A stretch of DNA of 64,000 bases from Buddleja alternifolia (GCA_019426215.1 CM033399.1:20283022-20347021), one strand, 5' to 3'. Positions 46,901-59,209 are shown, counted from the stretch's first letter. Made by a program: numbers and translations. The notes: generated by a model not told the origin, from the letters alone.

Positions 46901-48343
46901 GACTCCATTCTCTCTGTCTGTCGAGCGTCGTCCAAAATCTTTCCGCATCATGTGCTTGATATCATTGGTCCCATGCACATCAGGGCAATTGATAGTCCTC
47001 TTCGCACATTTATTTCTGGTTTTTGCTGTTTTAGATCCAGACTCACTGAACTTTTGGAAGCTTCGTACACTTCTCTTGCCGATTTAGCAAATTAGAACTT
47101 CCAATTCGATGACTTTCGTCAAACAGAGTCAACGCTAGAGGAAGCCCCTGCTAAGGCAAATGAAGCGTCCACTTCTGAAGTTGCCAGTTTTCCAGCGTCT
47201 GCTGAAGAACCTGTTCAAGCGTCTCAACTAGAGGATATTCCTGACACTCCTGAACCAGTTGCTGCTGATATTGCTGAGGATTTCTCTCTTGACGTACGAG
47301 GTACTGTCTTTGATCCAGCCTACCAAGCTCCCCTTGACTCTCTCAAACACTCATCCAGATTCAAGCGACCGACTCCTCAAGCGGTTCAATTAGGTGAGAG
47401 TCAATCTTTTGGTCCTTTGCTCAAATCCGTTCTGGAGGATATAAGTGCTCATGCTACTCAGAATGAAGAATCCCTTCACTGGATTAAAGAAGATTTGGCA
47501 AAGATTGAGTCTCATGTTATGAGAGCTCAAATTGCTCATATGTGTAGCTCAACTCAAGCGGCTGTCGGTGAGTGCAAACAAACTTTTCAAGAAATGCATG
47601 ATGTTACTCACGCCCACCAACTTGCCATGAAAGAAGAGTTAGAAAAGCGCCTCGAAACCCTAGAGACATCTCTGAATGATGCTACCAACGCCAAGCTTCT
47701 CGCACTGTAGGAACGCTTCGACAAGTGTCTGGACGACATCTCAGACTCTATGTCTCAGATTGCTCATCAGGTAAGTTTACTTACAGAACACTTTCTGAAG
47801 TCTGATGATGGCAATAAGGGGGAAGAGAAGAAGAAATGAGAAAAGAGGAAAGCGTCTAGTTCAAGAGCTCAAGAGCCTCCGCCTCTTAAGCGTCAAGTCT
47901 TAACCTCTCCTTCTGCGCTAAGTCTCCCATCTTGGATAACTGCTTTTAAAGTAAGTGACTCTGCTGGAGCGCCTAGTAGAACACTAAGGGAACCTCCAAG
48001 AGCACTATATCCAAATCTACCAATACCTACAAGAGCAATGTTAGAACAGTTTGACATCCCTCTTCAAAGAGCATCTATTCCAGAACCTTTAGATCCAAAA
48101 ATTTTAGCTGAAGAGAGGCAGATGTCTGACTTCATCCGAACTTTCAGAATTTGTCTAAGGTATATTGGTATTGATCCAACTGATTGGGACAAACACTTTA
48201 CTGCTTTCAAAAAGAGACAACAAGAAGAAAATAAGCTCATAATCAACAGAGATCATGAAGCGATGATGACCTTGGAAGATAATCTGACTAAAGCTATCCG
48301 AGCTGAAATGCCCAAGCGATACAAAGTTAGATCAAGTCATTAA
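43970..48343 (+). pseudogene. Long extra ORF in env-like position of Sirevirus element
   Basis: A single plus-strand frame spans 1457 codons from ATG 43970 (or 44078, MAPKKAS) to 48343. It is interrupted only by eight in-frame stops, at 44150, 44903, 44984, 45173, 46010, 47093, 47708 and 47837, and by no frameshift. The first 250 codons look globular (LHDMMDTVTKAGLKNFLTQY). An acidic Ala/Glu/Pro-rich stretch with a basic patch (LPLKRRKLEG) follows, then a second globular part (46064-47095), an extended Ser/Ala region, a coiled coil (about 47440-47700, MKEELEKRLETLETSL) and a basic C-terminus. I see no signal peptide or convincing membrane anchor. Sireviruses often carry an env-like ORF here, but a nuclear or scaffold-like role fits the composition as well. 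Function unknown. Confidence 0.7.
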
Positions 48344-48559
48344 AGCCTTTTGATTTGCATTATCTATATTCTTGTCTCTTCCATTTTGTTTGTTTAGTTG
48401 TAAAAATGCTTGTAATCTTTGATATATATAAAATGCATTTTCTAGTTGAAACATCTCGTTGAAGCGTAACCAACTTTAACTAACCTTATCTAATCAAAGC
48501 TAACTTTTATTTTGGCTGTCTAACTCTTGAACTATAAAAGAGTAAGTATTGCCATCATC

Positions 48560-48572
48560 AAAAAGGGGAAAA
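48560..48572 (+). promoter_or_regulatory. Polypurine tract
   Basis: AAAAAGGGGAAAA two bases before the 3' LTR start TGTTAGG; it primes plus-strand synthesis. Confidence 0.85.
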
Positions 48573-48573
48573 T

Positions 48574-51500
48574 TGTTAGGAATTTCATGTTAGATGTTTT
48601 GATGATGACAATTAGGAATTTTTTGTTAGACCCCAAAATATGTAAGTTTGTTTTCAGCTTTGAAGCGTTAGATTTGTAATAGGCTTTGTTTTATTTTTAT
48701 TCTAGATTGTTAGGTGATAAGAGACGTTTTTACGTGTTTTTAAGCCCCTTTGCATTAATGTTTTAGGTTCATTTATCGTTTGAGTGTTGCCACATGTGCA
48801 TTTGATTCGTGCATTAAGTGATTTCAGGCCTTAAATGGATACAGTCGAAGAACGGGCGAAAAACGATGTATAAAACAAGTTTAGGCCAAGTTGCTTCACA
48901 CTCCCACGCCCAAGCGCCCCTCCAACCACGCCCAGGCGCCTCTGACATCCAGTTCCGAGGAATTGCTTCGCACTCCCGCGCCTAGGCACCATCATAGCCA
49001 CGCCTGGGCGCGGATTTCGTAACACCTGCCACGGTTGAGCGCTATTTCTGTACATTTCGAGACCGAATTGGACGAATGTTTATTGTACAAAGTTGTAGAT
49101 ATATGTCTTAGATTCATGTGGGAACTTGAATTATCTAAATCTGAGGTCTGTGGAAAGAGTTATAAAGGAAATACGATTGCTGCGCAGAAAAGTAAGAAAG
49201 CTGTCTAGACTACGCACATACGCGCCTAGGCGCCGAAATACCCGCGCCTGGGCGCCGAAACCTCCGACATTTGATTCCTTTTAGCCAAAAGTTCAGCATT
49301 TTAAGTGGAAGGGAATCATTTAAAGACAAGAGGTCAGCACATGTGTTGAGGGGGTGTCTTGGTTGTATTTCTTGGTAGATTTACTTTATGGAATTTTATA
49401 CTACATATTTTAGAGTAATGGAGGACACAAGAGAGGGACAACACATGGGAGGGAGGAGAATATACACCTATAAAGGTAATCATCTCTTGTATTCTTCATG
49501 ATCAATTGGAGGGGGAGTGACCGATCCATAGAGGGAGAGGAGAGAATACTTTTGATTCTTGATTCATCATCAACATTGGTGAAGAAAGATTCAATTGGAG
49601 TTCCATGATTATTCACTTTGGAGGGAGTTTTAATTGCTTGTTATTTCATTTATGTTTATGAATATGTATTAATTCATTTACGTTTTTCATATTATCAATC
49701 ATGAACTAAATTCATAAGACTAGGGCCATGTAAGATCAAATTGTGATATATGCTTATAATAGATGATTGTTGAGGTCATTCTTATATTGTTATGTGATGT
49801 GAATTTGTGTTTTTGCCTATCTTGCATATACTTGATCACTATATGTTAGAATCTTATGCCTAGGTGAATATTTCGGGAGAAAATTGACTTAGGGTGCAAG
49901 AAATTCACATCATGACCTGCAACTAATGAGGAATTGCCCTAGACATAGGTAAAGATTCCCGGGTGAAGTTGTTCGATTCTAATCGAGTGAACTCTAGTAC
50001 GTTAATGCATGTTTAGTGGTTAGATTTCCGGATAGGAATATTTGGGAAATCACGATCTAAGCATAGGAGTTTATACGCGAGACATCGGTTATTCTCTACC
50101 CTCGGAGCTCTCACCATAACAATATAAGTGTAATCCTTCAACAAGAACCTTTATAAGTATATTTGATCAATTTGAACTTAGCATGTGCCTTAGTCTCCCT
50201 TTATAATTGGTTTTGAATCACTTGCTCATCTTTGTTCTTGTTCTTTACAAATTTTATTTGAATTTATTCTTACTTTGTTTATTCACTTCATTACAAATCT
50301 TAAACTAGAATTCAAGTCCTTGTGGTTCGACAATCCGGACTTACCGTCCATTTATTACTACACACGACTAGTGCACTTGCTGCCAAGCACGTTAGCTTCT
50401 AGTGTGTCCTTAGGTTAAGCTGTCTTAGACTAAGCGTCTGATATGTTCTGAGTGAGTTTATCAGAAGTAAAGTTTGAAAATTCAAGCGCCTGAAGTTTGA
50501 ATAAAGATGAAGATTCCAAGCGTCTAGAATGACCAACTACACCAAGCATCACCTTATAGGATAGAAGTGATTCAAGGTTGAATAAGCGTCCATCAATGAC
50601 TGATTTCACCTGAATTTATTTCTAAGTCCAGAAGGAGTTTAATGCAAATATTCTCAATGCATTAAATGCCAACGGGCATTTAATTCAAATGCATTAAATG
50701 CTGATAAGAGCATTAAATGTGATAAGCACTTTTAGACGTACGAAGAAGCCACCCTATTGGACTGTCAACTATTCAAAGACTGCAGCACCAACTTTTGTGC
50801 AGCTGATTTTCAGGAAAAAGGACAAAAGTTGTTCACTCGCGGAAGTGAGAGACACGCGCTCATGTATGTGTCAAACGGATACTTTTTCCAAGAATGCCTA
50901 TAAATATGACTTCAACAACAAGCCAAAAATAGAGAACAATTATCAAGTCGAATTGCTGTTGCATTGAAGTCTCATTCCTTACAATCTCAGAAAAGGCAAA
51001 ATTTTCAAGAAAGTATTCTCTTTTCTTTTCTTCAAATCCTGAGACAGTCAACCAATATCTAAAACATTCTTTTCGGAGAAACCCACATTTCTACTGAGAT
51101 ATTCCTAGTTGTTTGAACTTTATCAAAATCAAACAAACCTTTTAGAAAAACCCCTATCCAAGCCTTGCGATCTGTGTGAAGTCGAAGTTGGATACTTGCC
51201 ATATTTCTGGGTGAAAGAAGCAAGGAGATTGAAGTGATTTGGAGCAGAAATCTGTGTGATCAAGGAGCTCAAGTCATCGACATCCTTCTCTCCCTAATCT
51301 GTAGAAGATTCTGTGTGATTTTTTGAGAATCATTTTAGTGGATTGCCTCCAAGTGTTCGAGGAGAAGAAGGACGTAGTTGGGATTACACCACCCAACGAA
51401 CCTTACAAATATTGTTCTTTACTTTACTTTCAGCATTCATTTTGTCATATCATAAACTGATAAAGTAAAACTTAATCAAACGCTAAACAACTAAATACAC

Positions 51501-51833
51501 TTTCTGTGACGCTAAAGCTTTCAAAGAGAAGACTCCAAAAATCATTCCGCTGTGCTAACACTGATAAAAGAAGTGAACGCTCAAACCTATTTGGTTGTAG
51601 TATTCAAGTCTTGAAATCTAAGTTAACTTTCTAAAAACAGTCTTCGTTAGACGCTTCACCAAAGCGCCTATATTTTAAGTGAACGCTTAAGTCAAGTGTT
51701 AGACACTTCAAGCGTCTACTTTTCAAGCGTCCAAATCCTTTTAATACGAATCTCTTGAAGTCAAAAAAAGACTTTAGGGTCTATTCAAACCCCCCCTCTT
51801 CTAGACCCTTTCGTATGCCACTTGGGACAAACA
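48574..51833 (+). repeat. Sirevirus-type 3' LTR with internal insertion
   Basis: Starts TGTTAGGAATTTCATG and ends GGGACAAACA. It matches the 5' LTR from end to end except for the 1.7-kb insertion at 48715-50409. TATA box at 50899-50906. Confidence 0.88.
48715..50409 (+). mobile_element. 1.7-kb insertion in the 3' LTR, probable solo LTR
   Basis: Absent from the 5' LTR. Flanked by the 5-bp repeat TTAGG (48710-48714 and 50410-50414). It begins TGATAAGAGACG and has no coding region. Near its right end is GTGGTTCGACAATCCGGACTTACC and TAGTGCACTTGC, text I associate with LTR ends of plant Ty3/gypsy (Athila/Tat-like) elements next to their PBS. The last bases do not end in CA, so the 3' edge may be altered. 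It holds six GC-rich CGCC-TAGGCGC-type palindromes. Confidence 0.6.
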
Positions 51834-51838
51834 TTTTT

Positions 51839-54800
51839 GATAAAAAAAGATTCATAAAATAGGCAGAGATATTTTTTTAGGCATGAGAAAAGTTGTGTTA
51901 AAAGTGCATTTGGATGAGTTATTTTTCAACGAAAATATAAAATAATTATGTTTGATGTAATATATTTTTTCTTAGAAATTTGTTTGCATTATTGTGTTTA
52001 AATATATTTTTTGACAAACATATCTTGGTCAAACTCATCGATCTAGAAATAAAGAAAAAAGGTAAAATGGATCTTATTTTGCAGGCTCATTATTTTGCAT
52101 TAATTTATGTGATTAATTTGACTATTGATATTGAGAAATAGCCAGATGAAGCCCTTATAATCGATGAGTGAACTGTCAAATCATGAATAGTAAAAATCTA
52201 TTTTTTCTCCTTTTGTTTTGCAATTTTTTTTTTCGAAAAGTCAAATTTTGCACAACACAAATAGAAATTTTAAGATTTGTGTTTTTAATGAAAAGGTCTT
52301 GATAGCACGGCATCCAAATGAGTATTTTAGAGAATTTTCTCTAAGAAATGATTTTTTTCGGGGATGAATATGTCTATCAACTAAACTATTTTTCCACCAC
52401 TAATTAAGCTTATGAGCTTAACCTAAAAAGGAACATACTTTCTCTCGTGATTGGGCTTTTATCCTTACAAATAATAATATATAGAAATACAAATTGAACA
52501 AGTCTCATGGACCACAACTCTACTTACATATTGGAATATCTTATCTGAGCATCTCGTGAATAGTCTAACACTTCTTATTGAGCCCAAGATGGAATTTTGT
52601 TAAATGAGTGTATGCTGATTCGTTTGGGCCGGCCTTTCTTACAAATAACAATCGAGGAAGGATTGTATCTGTTGGATAATTACTTTCGGCCATCGAATTT
52701 CACCATCCATGGATTCAGTTGTTTCCATGAAAACCCTAGCAATGGAAGAGTTCGGGGGCCGCCAATGAGACAAGTGTCGTGTAGCAGCCATGCACGGACA
52801 AAGTGGTAAACATCATAAGCAAATTAACACTCGCCGTCAACCGAAACAAGGGACAACCAGAAGCGCAACTGAAGGCAAGGGTAAAGGAGGTGGAAGAGCA
52901 AGCAAACTATATCGTTTTGTGGCGTAAGAGAATGAAATAAAAAAAGGGAAAATAATTACGATCAAGACTTGGGGGCTTCCATACTTATTAAGCATGGTAA
53001 CTAGGCAGCAAGTGGCGTGTGCCCAGACATAATGGCTTGAAATCAAAATAAGCATGAAAAAGAACGGGTTAATCTTTTCCATTAGGTTGAACTCAAATAA
53101 CAATAGAAATAATAGCAACAAAAAATAAAAATCAAAGAAGAACCAAACTCTTATAATTGTAATTGGAATCAACACAAAAAAATTAAAAATATAAATTCAA
53201 TTAGAAATCAATCTAAGAAAGTTGAGTGATAAATACATTAAAAATTTCATGAACCCCCACTACAAGTTTGGGAATTTCTTCTCGCAACAGGACGACGTAA
53301 AAAGGGTACTGTAATATTTTTCTATCAGTTTGCGGCGTCAGTTTCTATTTTAGCGCGCTTGAGTTTTCTATTTCATTAATTCTTGGTTAGGTGAAGACCT
53401 ACTGCATTTTTTATGAGAACCTTTTTTTTTTGCAGTTTTAAAGAGTGATGTTCTGTTGTTATATGTTTTTTCGACTTCATGTAATTCTTAGTTTGTGATA
53501 CACTTACATGTAGATATGAGAGTTTTCTGGGTTTGATGTATTGGTGAAATTTGTGAATAGAAGAAAGAAGTACCACGGATAGTTAATTCAAAATGTGTAG
53601 TTGCTAATATGACAACTTTGTTGTGGTGGAATTGCCAATTACACATCATTGTGAGTGTGGTACAGTGACAGTCAGTACACTGCTCCAGTAATTGATTTAT
53701 AGGACCTGTTCAGTCTAATTCCACGTTTTCCCGGTACAATGAAGTTATGAAGGAGGTGCTGGATTTTCAACTCTTTTTGTATGACAAGCAGCACATATAT
53801 ATTTGCTTTCTTCCACGCGTACATTGCAATTAAAAAGAAACTACATTTTGTTTTGACATGATATGATTTGCTTGGCTTGCGTTGTATGAGATTGAATTGT
53901 AGGAAAAAGAATTTTGTTTACTCTAGAACTTTAGAAATCTGAGAAATAACAAGTTAATTTGAAATATGTAATGCACTTATATCTTTGTCTTTAGGCTTTA
54001 TGCAAGCTGGAAAACCTTTATGAGGATGATAGAGTCTTGTGTACTTTGAGACTCTCCAGGGATTTATTGAGCATCTTTTCCTCTATTATTGAAATTGTTA
54101 GCGGCAGAGTCCTTGACTCAAGCTAAATCATTTCAGCCATTGACTATGAGGCATTAGTTTAGTCTTCCAGGGACCTAATTGCTAAATCACTTGCCTTAGT
54201 ATTGTATCTCCATGGCTTCTTGTAATCTAATGGTACATATTGCTGATATTAATTGAAAATTTTAGCACCATAGAAAAAAGTTCTCCTAAAAACTTCCTCT
54301 TTTACCAACACTCCTTTTCCTTGATGGTTCAGGATTTTCTTTCCTTCCATAGAGGTCATAGGTTCAAGTATCGGTGAGAGAGGTTGGATTAGTGGCTGGC
54401 AGTTCAGGAAAATCAATGGAGGTGAACATGAGGGGAGATAGAGCTGAAGAGGTATCTCCAATTAGCACAATTTCGTCTTTTCAGATGGATTTCTCAATAT
54501 TCAGAGGACCAATGGGAAAGAGAGATTTTGAAGGAATTGCAGTAAATAATATTGAAGGTGAAGCAGATAGAGGAACTTATTCAAGGAAAAGTGATGGTGA
54601 ACAAAATGGCACAAGAAAACAATCTGCCTTTCTTCATGAGAGCTTCAAGGACCCAAAACCCTCAACCAGTGAGTTATATATATACTCTCTTCTATTTATG
54701 TTGATTTATATTTCTTAATTAGTACATGGGGAGAGAGATGTGTAAGAGAGAACGCAAATGGCGGAGATAACAATGGGAAAGGGGGATAATCTGTGGCACA

Positions 54801-56160
54801 TGGGTAGAGCCCACTCTTTACATGACAACACGTTAAAAAAAAACTGAAGGAAACGGCGTCGTTTTGAAGGCCAGCAATTTAAAAAAAAATAAGAATGAAT
54901 TACGACCAAAAGAAATCCTTGAAAGGGATACAACCCTATATAGTTTATTACTAGTGGAAAAGATGCACCGCGCTAACACGCGGTGGTTGCTGCTCGGATC
55001 AAACAGGTCGAATTTTCATTTAATTGGCCCAATTGTACGAACATTAATTGAGAAGCCCATGTTTAGGAGCAGCCAAAGATTGAAATTGGTTGCGAAATGT
55101 AGACATGATGCCTATATTTGTGAAGCTATCTGGGAGAAAGTGTTTCCACAAGCCCAATTAGTCCAACGAAATGTAACTGTCCTAATAGATGCACATTCTT
55201 TGATCCATCAATACTATTTTTGATATAATCATTGAAAGTCCAAGCTATATAATTCAACAAAACTATTGTACATCTATAAAGGCACAATTAAGTAATACTT
55301 GCATCTATGGGAGTAGAATCAGAGGTTTGCACTGCACTATTCTGCTGCTTTAATTAATAATAATTTGTTAAATGAATTCAGAGAGGAATCAAAAGTTGAA
55401 CTCAATTGGATAAAACGTTCAGAAATCTTGAAACATTAGCTGCTGCTTATCTGACCAATCACTCTTGGAACAAGCTTCAATATTAAATAGGCATAACTGC
55501 ACAAGGCCCCCATAAAGCTTAACCAAATACACTTCTGCAGAATCAAGTCCTTTTCATTATCACAATCACTATTACTATCATCATGCAAGCTCATGCCCAT
55601 CAACAATAATAACAACTCTATTCTACAAACACTATGTATAATCGCCTCTCATTAAGCATTAAAATTTCGTTTATATGTACAAACACGTTTCCACCTTCAG
55701 TATCCATGATTGAAATCAACCACAAGTTCAAACAATAATAACAACTATGAGTAGTTCTCTAAATTGGAATCAAATTAACTTCACAAAAAAATAATTCAAA
55801 TAAAATGCAGCCTATAAATTAATTAACAATATTAAGAAAGCATAGACAGATGCAGTCACAAATTTAAAAATTGCCATACAAAATACTAAACTACTTCATA
55901 TTCACATTCCATTATAAACATAAACGAGACCATAATTACTACATATGCATCATTAGAAGTGCAAGGTCCCTTGAGCACAATAATAGTTACATGTGAACTA
56001 CTCAAAACAAGTAACTACTTAGGCTACGAAAGAAACTACACATCACTACTGCCCAAAAAAGATCATAATCCAGCCTTAATTACATATACTTCTTAGCCAT
56101 AAACTTTCCGATAAACTTCTACGTAATTAAAGTGCTTAGGGAGCACGATTCAACAAGAGA
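51839..56160. other. Intergenic, no secure gene
   Basis: Several short open frames, none with a domain I recognise. The best coding-like pieces are plus-strand 53990-54125 (ALCKLENLYEDDRVLCTLRL, preceded by a TTTAG acceptor-like site) and 54416-54670 (MEVNMRGDRAEEVSPISTIS). They could be exon remnants of one decayed gene but are not joined convincingly. From 55230 to 56130 only AT-rich DNA. Confidence 0.4.
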
Positions 56161-56651
56161 TCAAGGATGAAAGTTGAATTCTCCACGGGTACCAGAGACA
56201 TGTCTGTCTCCTTCCAAAACACATACATCCCCTTGTACCTTCCAGATGGATTTTGGTGAGCCTAAAATTCAAAACTAAGAGATACAAAGAAATGATCGTA
56301 GTACGCCTCTGGAGCTCCCCGGATCCATGATAATCAGAACTTCAGGGTTAACTTTCTCAACAATGAGTTAGCAGCTCAAAACGAAGTTCACCAAGTTAGT
56401 TGTGATGCATGTACAAATCACTGCTCTTATACCTGGCTCTTGAGGAGTGATCTGCAAGCTCTGTACAACTTCAATTTTCAGCGCATGATCCTTGTACGGC
56501 GCAGATTTACGGGAAGGCATGAACTTGATCATGCATGACTTCATCTTGTCCACAAAATTAACAAGAGTCCATTGAGTCTTCTTAGGAGTGAAAGTGAGAC
56601 TCACATCCAACTCAGAAACATAAACAAGTATTGGCCCTTTAGATAGGATAG
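56161..56651 (-). CDS. Last two exons of an unidentified gene, 5' part not found
   Basis: Exon 56651-56433 has a clean acceptor (TTTTTTGCAG) and donor (CAG/GTATAAG). It encodes ILSKGPILVYVSELDVSLTF, then TPKKTQWTLVNFVDKMKSCM and a Lys-rich tail. It joins in frame to exon 56261-56161 (acceptor AATTTTAG), which encodes GSPKSIWKVQGDVCVLEGD and ends HVSGTRGEFNFHP before TGA. The two exons give about 105 residues. I do not recognise the family. The composition, splice sites and frame agreement argue for a real gene. Upstream, only 210 bp remain before the LTR retrotransposon at 56862; earlier exons would have to lie beyond it, outside this window, or be lost. Confidence 0.5.
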
Positions 56652-56861
56652 CTGCAAAAAACACAAATCAAAAAGATTAGATATATCTCACAATTTTCAA
56701 GTATTTCTGAAATCTAGCAATCTTCTCTCTATTATTTGGGACTAATCATAAATAGGAATAGATGCATGCATAACTATCTATACTAAATTAACATATCAGA
56801 CATTTAAGACATAAAATATACACATTTCAAACCATATCAAGTATCTAATAAATCAACAAAC

Positions 56862-59209
56862 TGTTAGGTATATGCCCTAGATGCCAATGAGGACAAATAG
56901 TTAGATTAGGGTATCTTATTATGTTGTACAAACTATTGAAAAGAAATTAATAAAGGCATTTATATTTTGTTCATATAAATCTTTACGGCATCTAAATAAG
57001 TATTGAACATATAGTCCATGTGAATAAATGTTTGACTCTTTGCCCTTTACGGAATAAAGACGTGGCATGGGAAGAGTCTTACACCTTATCACTTAAAAGG
57101 GTTCGCAAGTCAAAGAATCTTGATTGGGCATTAAGATTCGACTTGTATGACACATGCTCTGTCGATGAGTGCCAGTCGAACACTATAGGGATAGTGGGAG
57201 CAAGTATCGTAGATATGTCAATGGAATTGATATATTCGAACACGGCTCATAGTAATCCGATCACATGGGTATTTACTAGGGATGGCAATGGGACCGGGTC
57301 TAACGAGTACCCGTCTCGGACCCGTCCCTAATGGGACGGGAATGAGTCCAAAAAAAGGGGACCGGGTCCGAGTCCGGGTATCAAAAATCAAGACACGGCC
57401 GGGTCCGTGACGGGAAACGAGTCCAGTCGATACCCGGTCCCGGTCCCGGTCCCGGTCAAAATAATTATAATATTTTAAATTATATATATATATATGTTGT
57501 TAGTGTATTATATTATTATATATGTAGTAAATTATATATATATATATATATATATGTTGTTAGTGTATTATTATATATGTAGTGGTGGACACTTTTTTAT
57601 AGTGGGAGACAAAAGTGTCCACCTCTATATGTTGGGGGGAGAAGAAGAATAAAAAAAAAAAAGGAAGAAGAAGAAGAAGAAGAAGAAAAAGGAAGAAGAA
57701 GGGGCGGTCAGGGGGGGTGGGGGGTGTGGAAGAAGAAGAAGAAGAAGAAAAAAACAGGAAGAAGAAGAAGGAGAACAAGAAGAATGTCAAAAAAAAAAAA
57801 GAATCAGTCGGGTCCAATGGGAAGGACCCGAACCCACCGGGAAATGACCGGGTCCGGGACGGGTCCGGGTCCAAATTTTTTTTAACGGGACGGGAAATGA
57901 GTCCTGCCCAACCCGTCCCATTCCCGTCCCGTTGCCATCCCTAGTATTTACTCAGTGACTGTCAATGATTGGATTACTGATCATAATAGTATGCGTGAAC
58001 CTTAGACCTGAGGGTTCATGATCAATGTGCTTGTATTATTAGATCTGTTACCAGAGTAGTTAGGCCCATATCACCCGTCGGTGGGGTCGACCTCGAAGTG
58101 CGATATCAATAAGACAAGTAGCAGTTGATCAGTGATCGCCAAGATGGGATTCACTGTCTCGATACTAAACGAGAAAGTATCCTGTGCGATTATAGGCTAA
58201 TGAAGTTATAAGTCTTTGGCCAAAGCATAAACAACTAACTCATGTGGGACATTGAGGGTAGTTTAGTAATTTCATTGTGCTATAATCTAATGCACAGTAT
58301 CAAGTTTAGTGAGTTTGACATTTTCCATGACTCTCACTTGATCGGGATACGTCAGTGAAGGGCTTATACTCATACGACATTTATGATCAAGAGGTTCGTA
58401 AAATGATTCATTCATTTCGTACTCAATTGGGTTACGATGTGAGTCCACGAGTCTGGCTAGGTGACACTCACATCCTTAGGTAATTCCTCCCTTTGCCAAT
58501 TGAGACGAACCTAAAGAGTCGCGCTATAAGAAACGAGCGGGATTTATCTTTTTGTGTAAATCTTTTAGAAAGAATTAAATGGACTGATTGATTTAATTAG
58601 ATTAAATCAATTAATTAAATAATTAATTTAATTAGATTAGATTAAATTATTTAATTAGTATATTAATTAATTGGAATTAATTAATAGTATATATATTATA
58701 TTTAAATTGGATTTAAATTTAAATATATACAGATGGGCTAGAAATTGCATAAGCAAATTAAATGCCCACCCAGTCCAAAAGAAAGCCCTAAGGGGCGGCC
58801 ACTCTAGGGTTTCTTGGAGTAGCCTCCAACTTGTTCCACAAGCTAGTTGAGTTTAAATAGGACTCCTACAGTGGAACAAACCCTAAGTGACAAGGTAACT
58901 AATCTAATTACACAACACAAAAGGAAAAGAACTCTCTCCCATCTCTCCTCTCTAGTCGTCCACTCTAGCAAGAAAAGGAGGAGTTTCGGGATCTTTGGAA
59001 GGCTCGTTTCGCGTGAAGCTTTAGAGACAGGAGCCCTTGGAGGATTGCTGTTCTGCGGAATCAATAAACGAATCAAAAGGGTATGTTTATTTATTCTAAA
59101 TTTCGCGAAACCCATGAAAAAATCATCAGATCTATTTTTGTGATCTACCGGTAGGAATCCTCAAATCTTCCGCTGCAATTCTCTGTTTTCCTGTACGGGA
59201 TTCCTAACA
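56862..59209 (+). repeat. Copia 5' LTR, interrupted by a hAT element
   Basis: Starts TGTTAGG and ends CCTAACA, a perfect 7-bp inverted pair. About 1.67 kb without the hAT insertion. AT-rich palindromic text at 58600-58700. Confidence 0.9.
57277..57943. mobile_element. 667-bp non-autonomous hAT element
   Basis: Ends TAGGGATGGCAA and TTGCCATCCCTA are inverted copies, extended by ACGGGAC/GGGACC text. Flanks are an exact 8-bp repeat, GTATTTAC, at 57269-57276 and 57944-57951. An 8-bp duplication with a T/CAGGG-GGCAA end is typical of hAT. Subterminal regions are dense in CGGGTCC/GGACCCG. The core has TA and GAA microsatellites and no gene; the Lys/Glu-rich open frame at 57615-57944 is the GAA repeat. 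Confidence 0.88.

Larger units (their letters stand above)
36214..51833 (+). mobile_element. Sirevirus-type Ty1/copia LTR retrotransposon, complete structure, decayed
   Basis: Order: 5' LTR, tRNA-Met PBS, gag, protease-integrase-RT-RNase H, a long extra ORF in the env-like position, polypurine tract, 3' LTR. The integrase-before-RT order makes it Ty1/copia; gag style and a long 3' ORF after pol fit the Sirevirus (SIRE1) lineage. A 5-bp target duplication TTTTT flanks it (36209-36213 and 51834-51838), though it is low-complexity. The 3' LTR has a 1.7-kb secondary insertion. Stops, frameshifts and a lost protease Asp make it inactive. LTRs differ at roughly 2-3% of sites by eye. Confidence 0.88.

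Noticed and set aside
52597..55223. Several 60-120 codon open frames between the retrotransposon and 55.2 kb
   Set aside because: No recognised motif and no convincing splice-joined series; kept only as a comment in the intergenic entry.
57615..57944. Lys/Glu-rich open frame of 109 codons
   Set aside because: It is the GAA microsatellite and GC-rich TIR of the hAT element.
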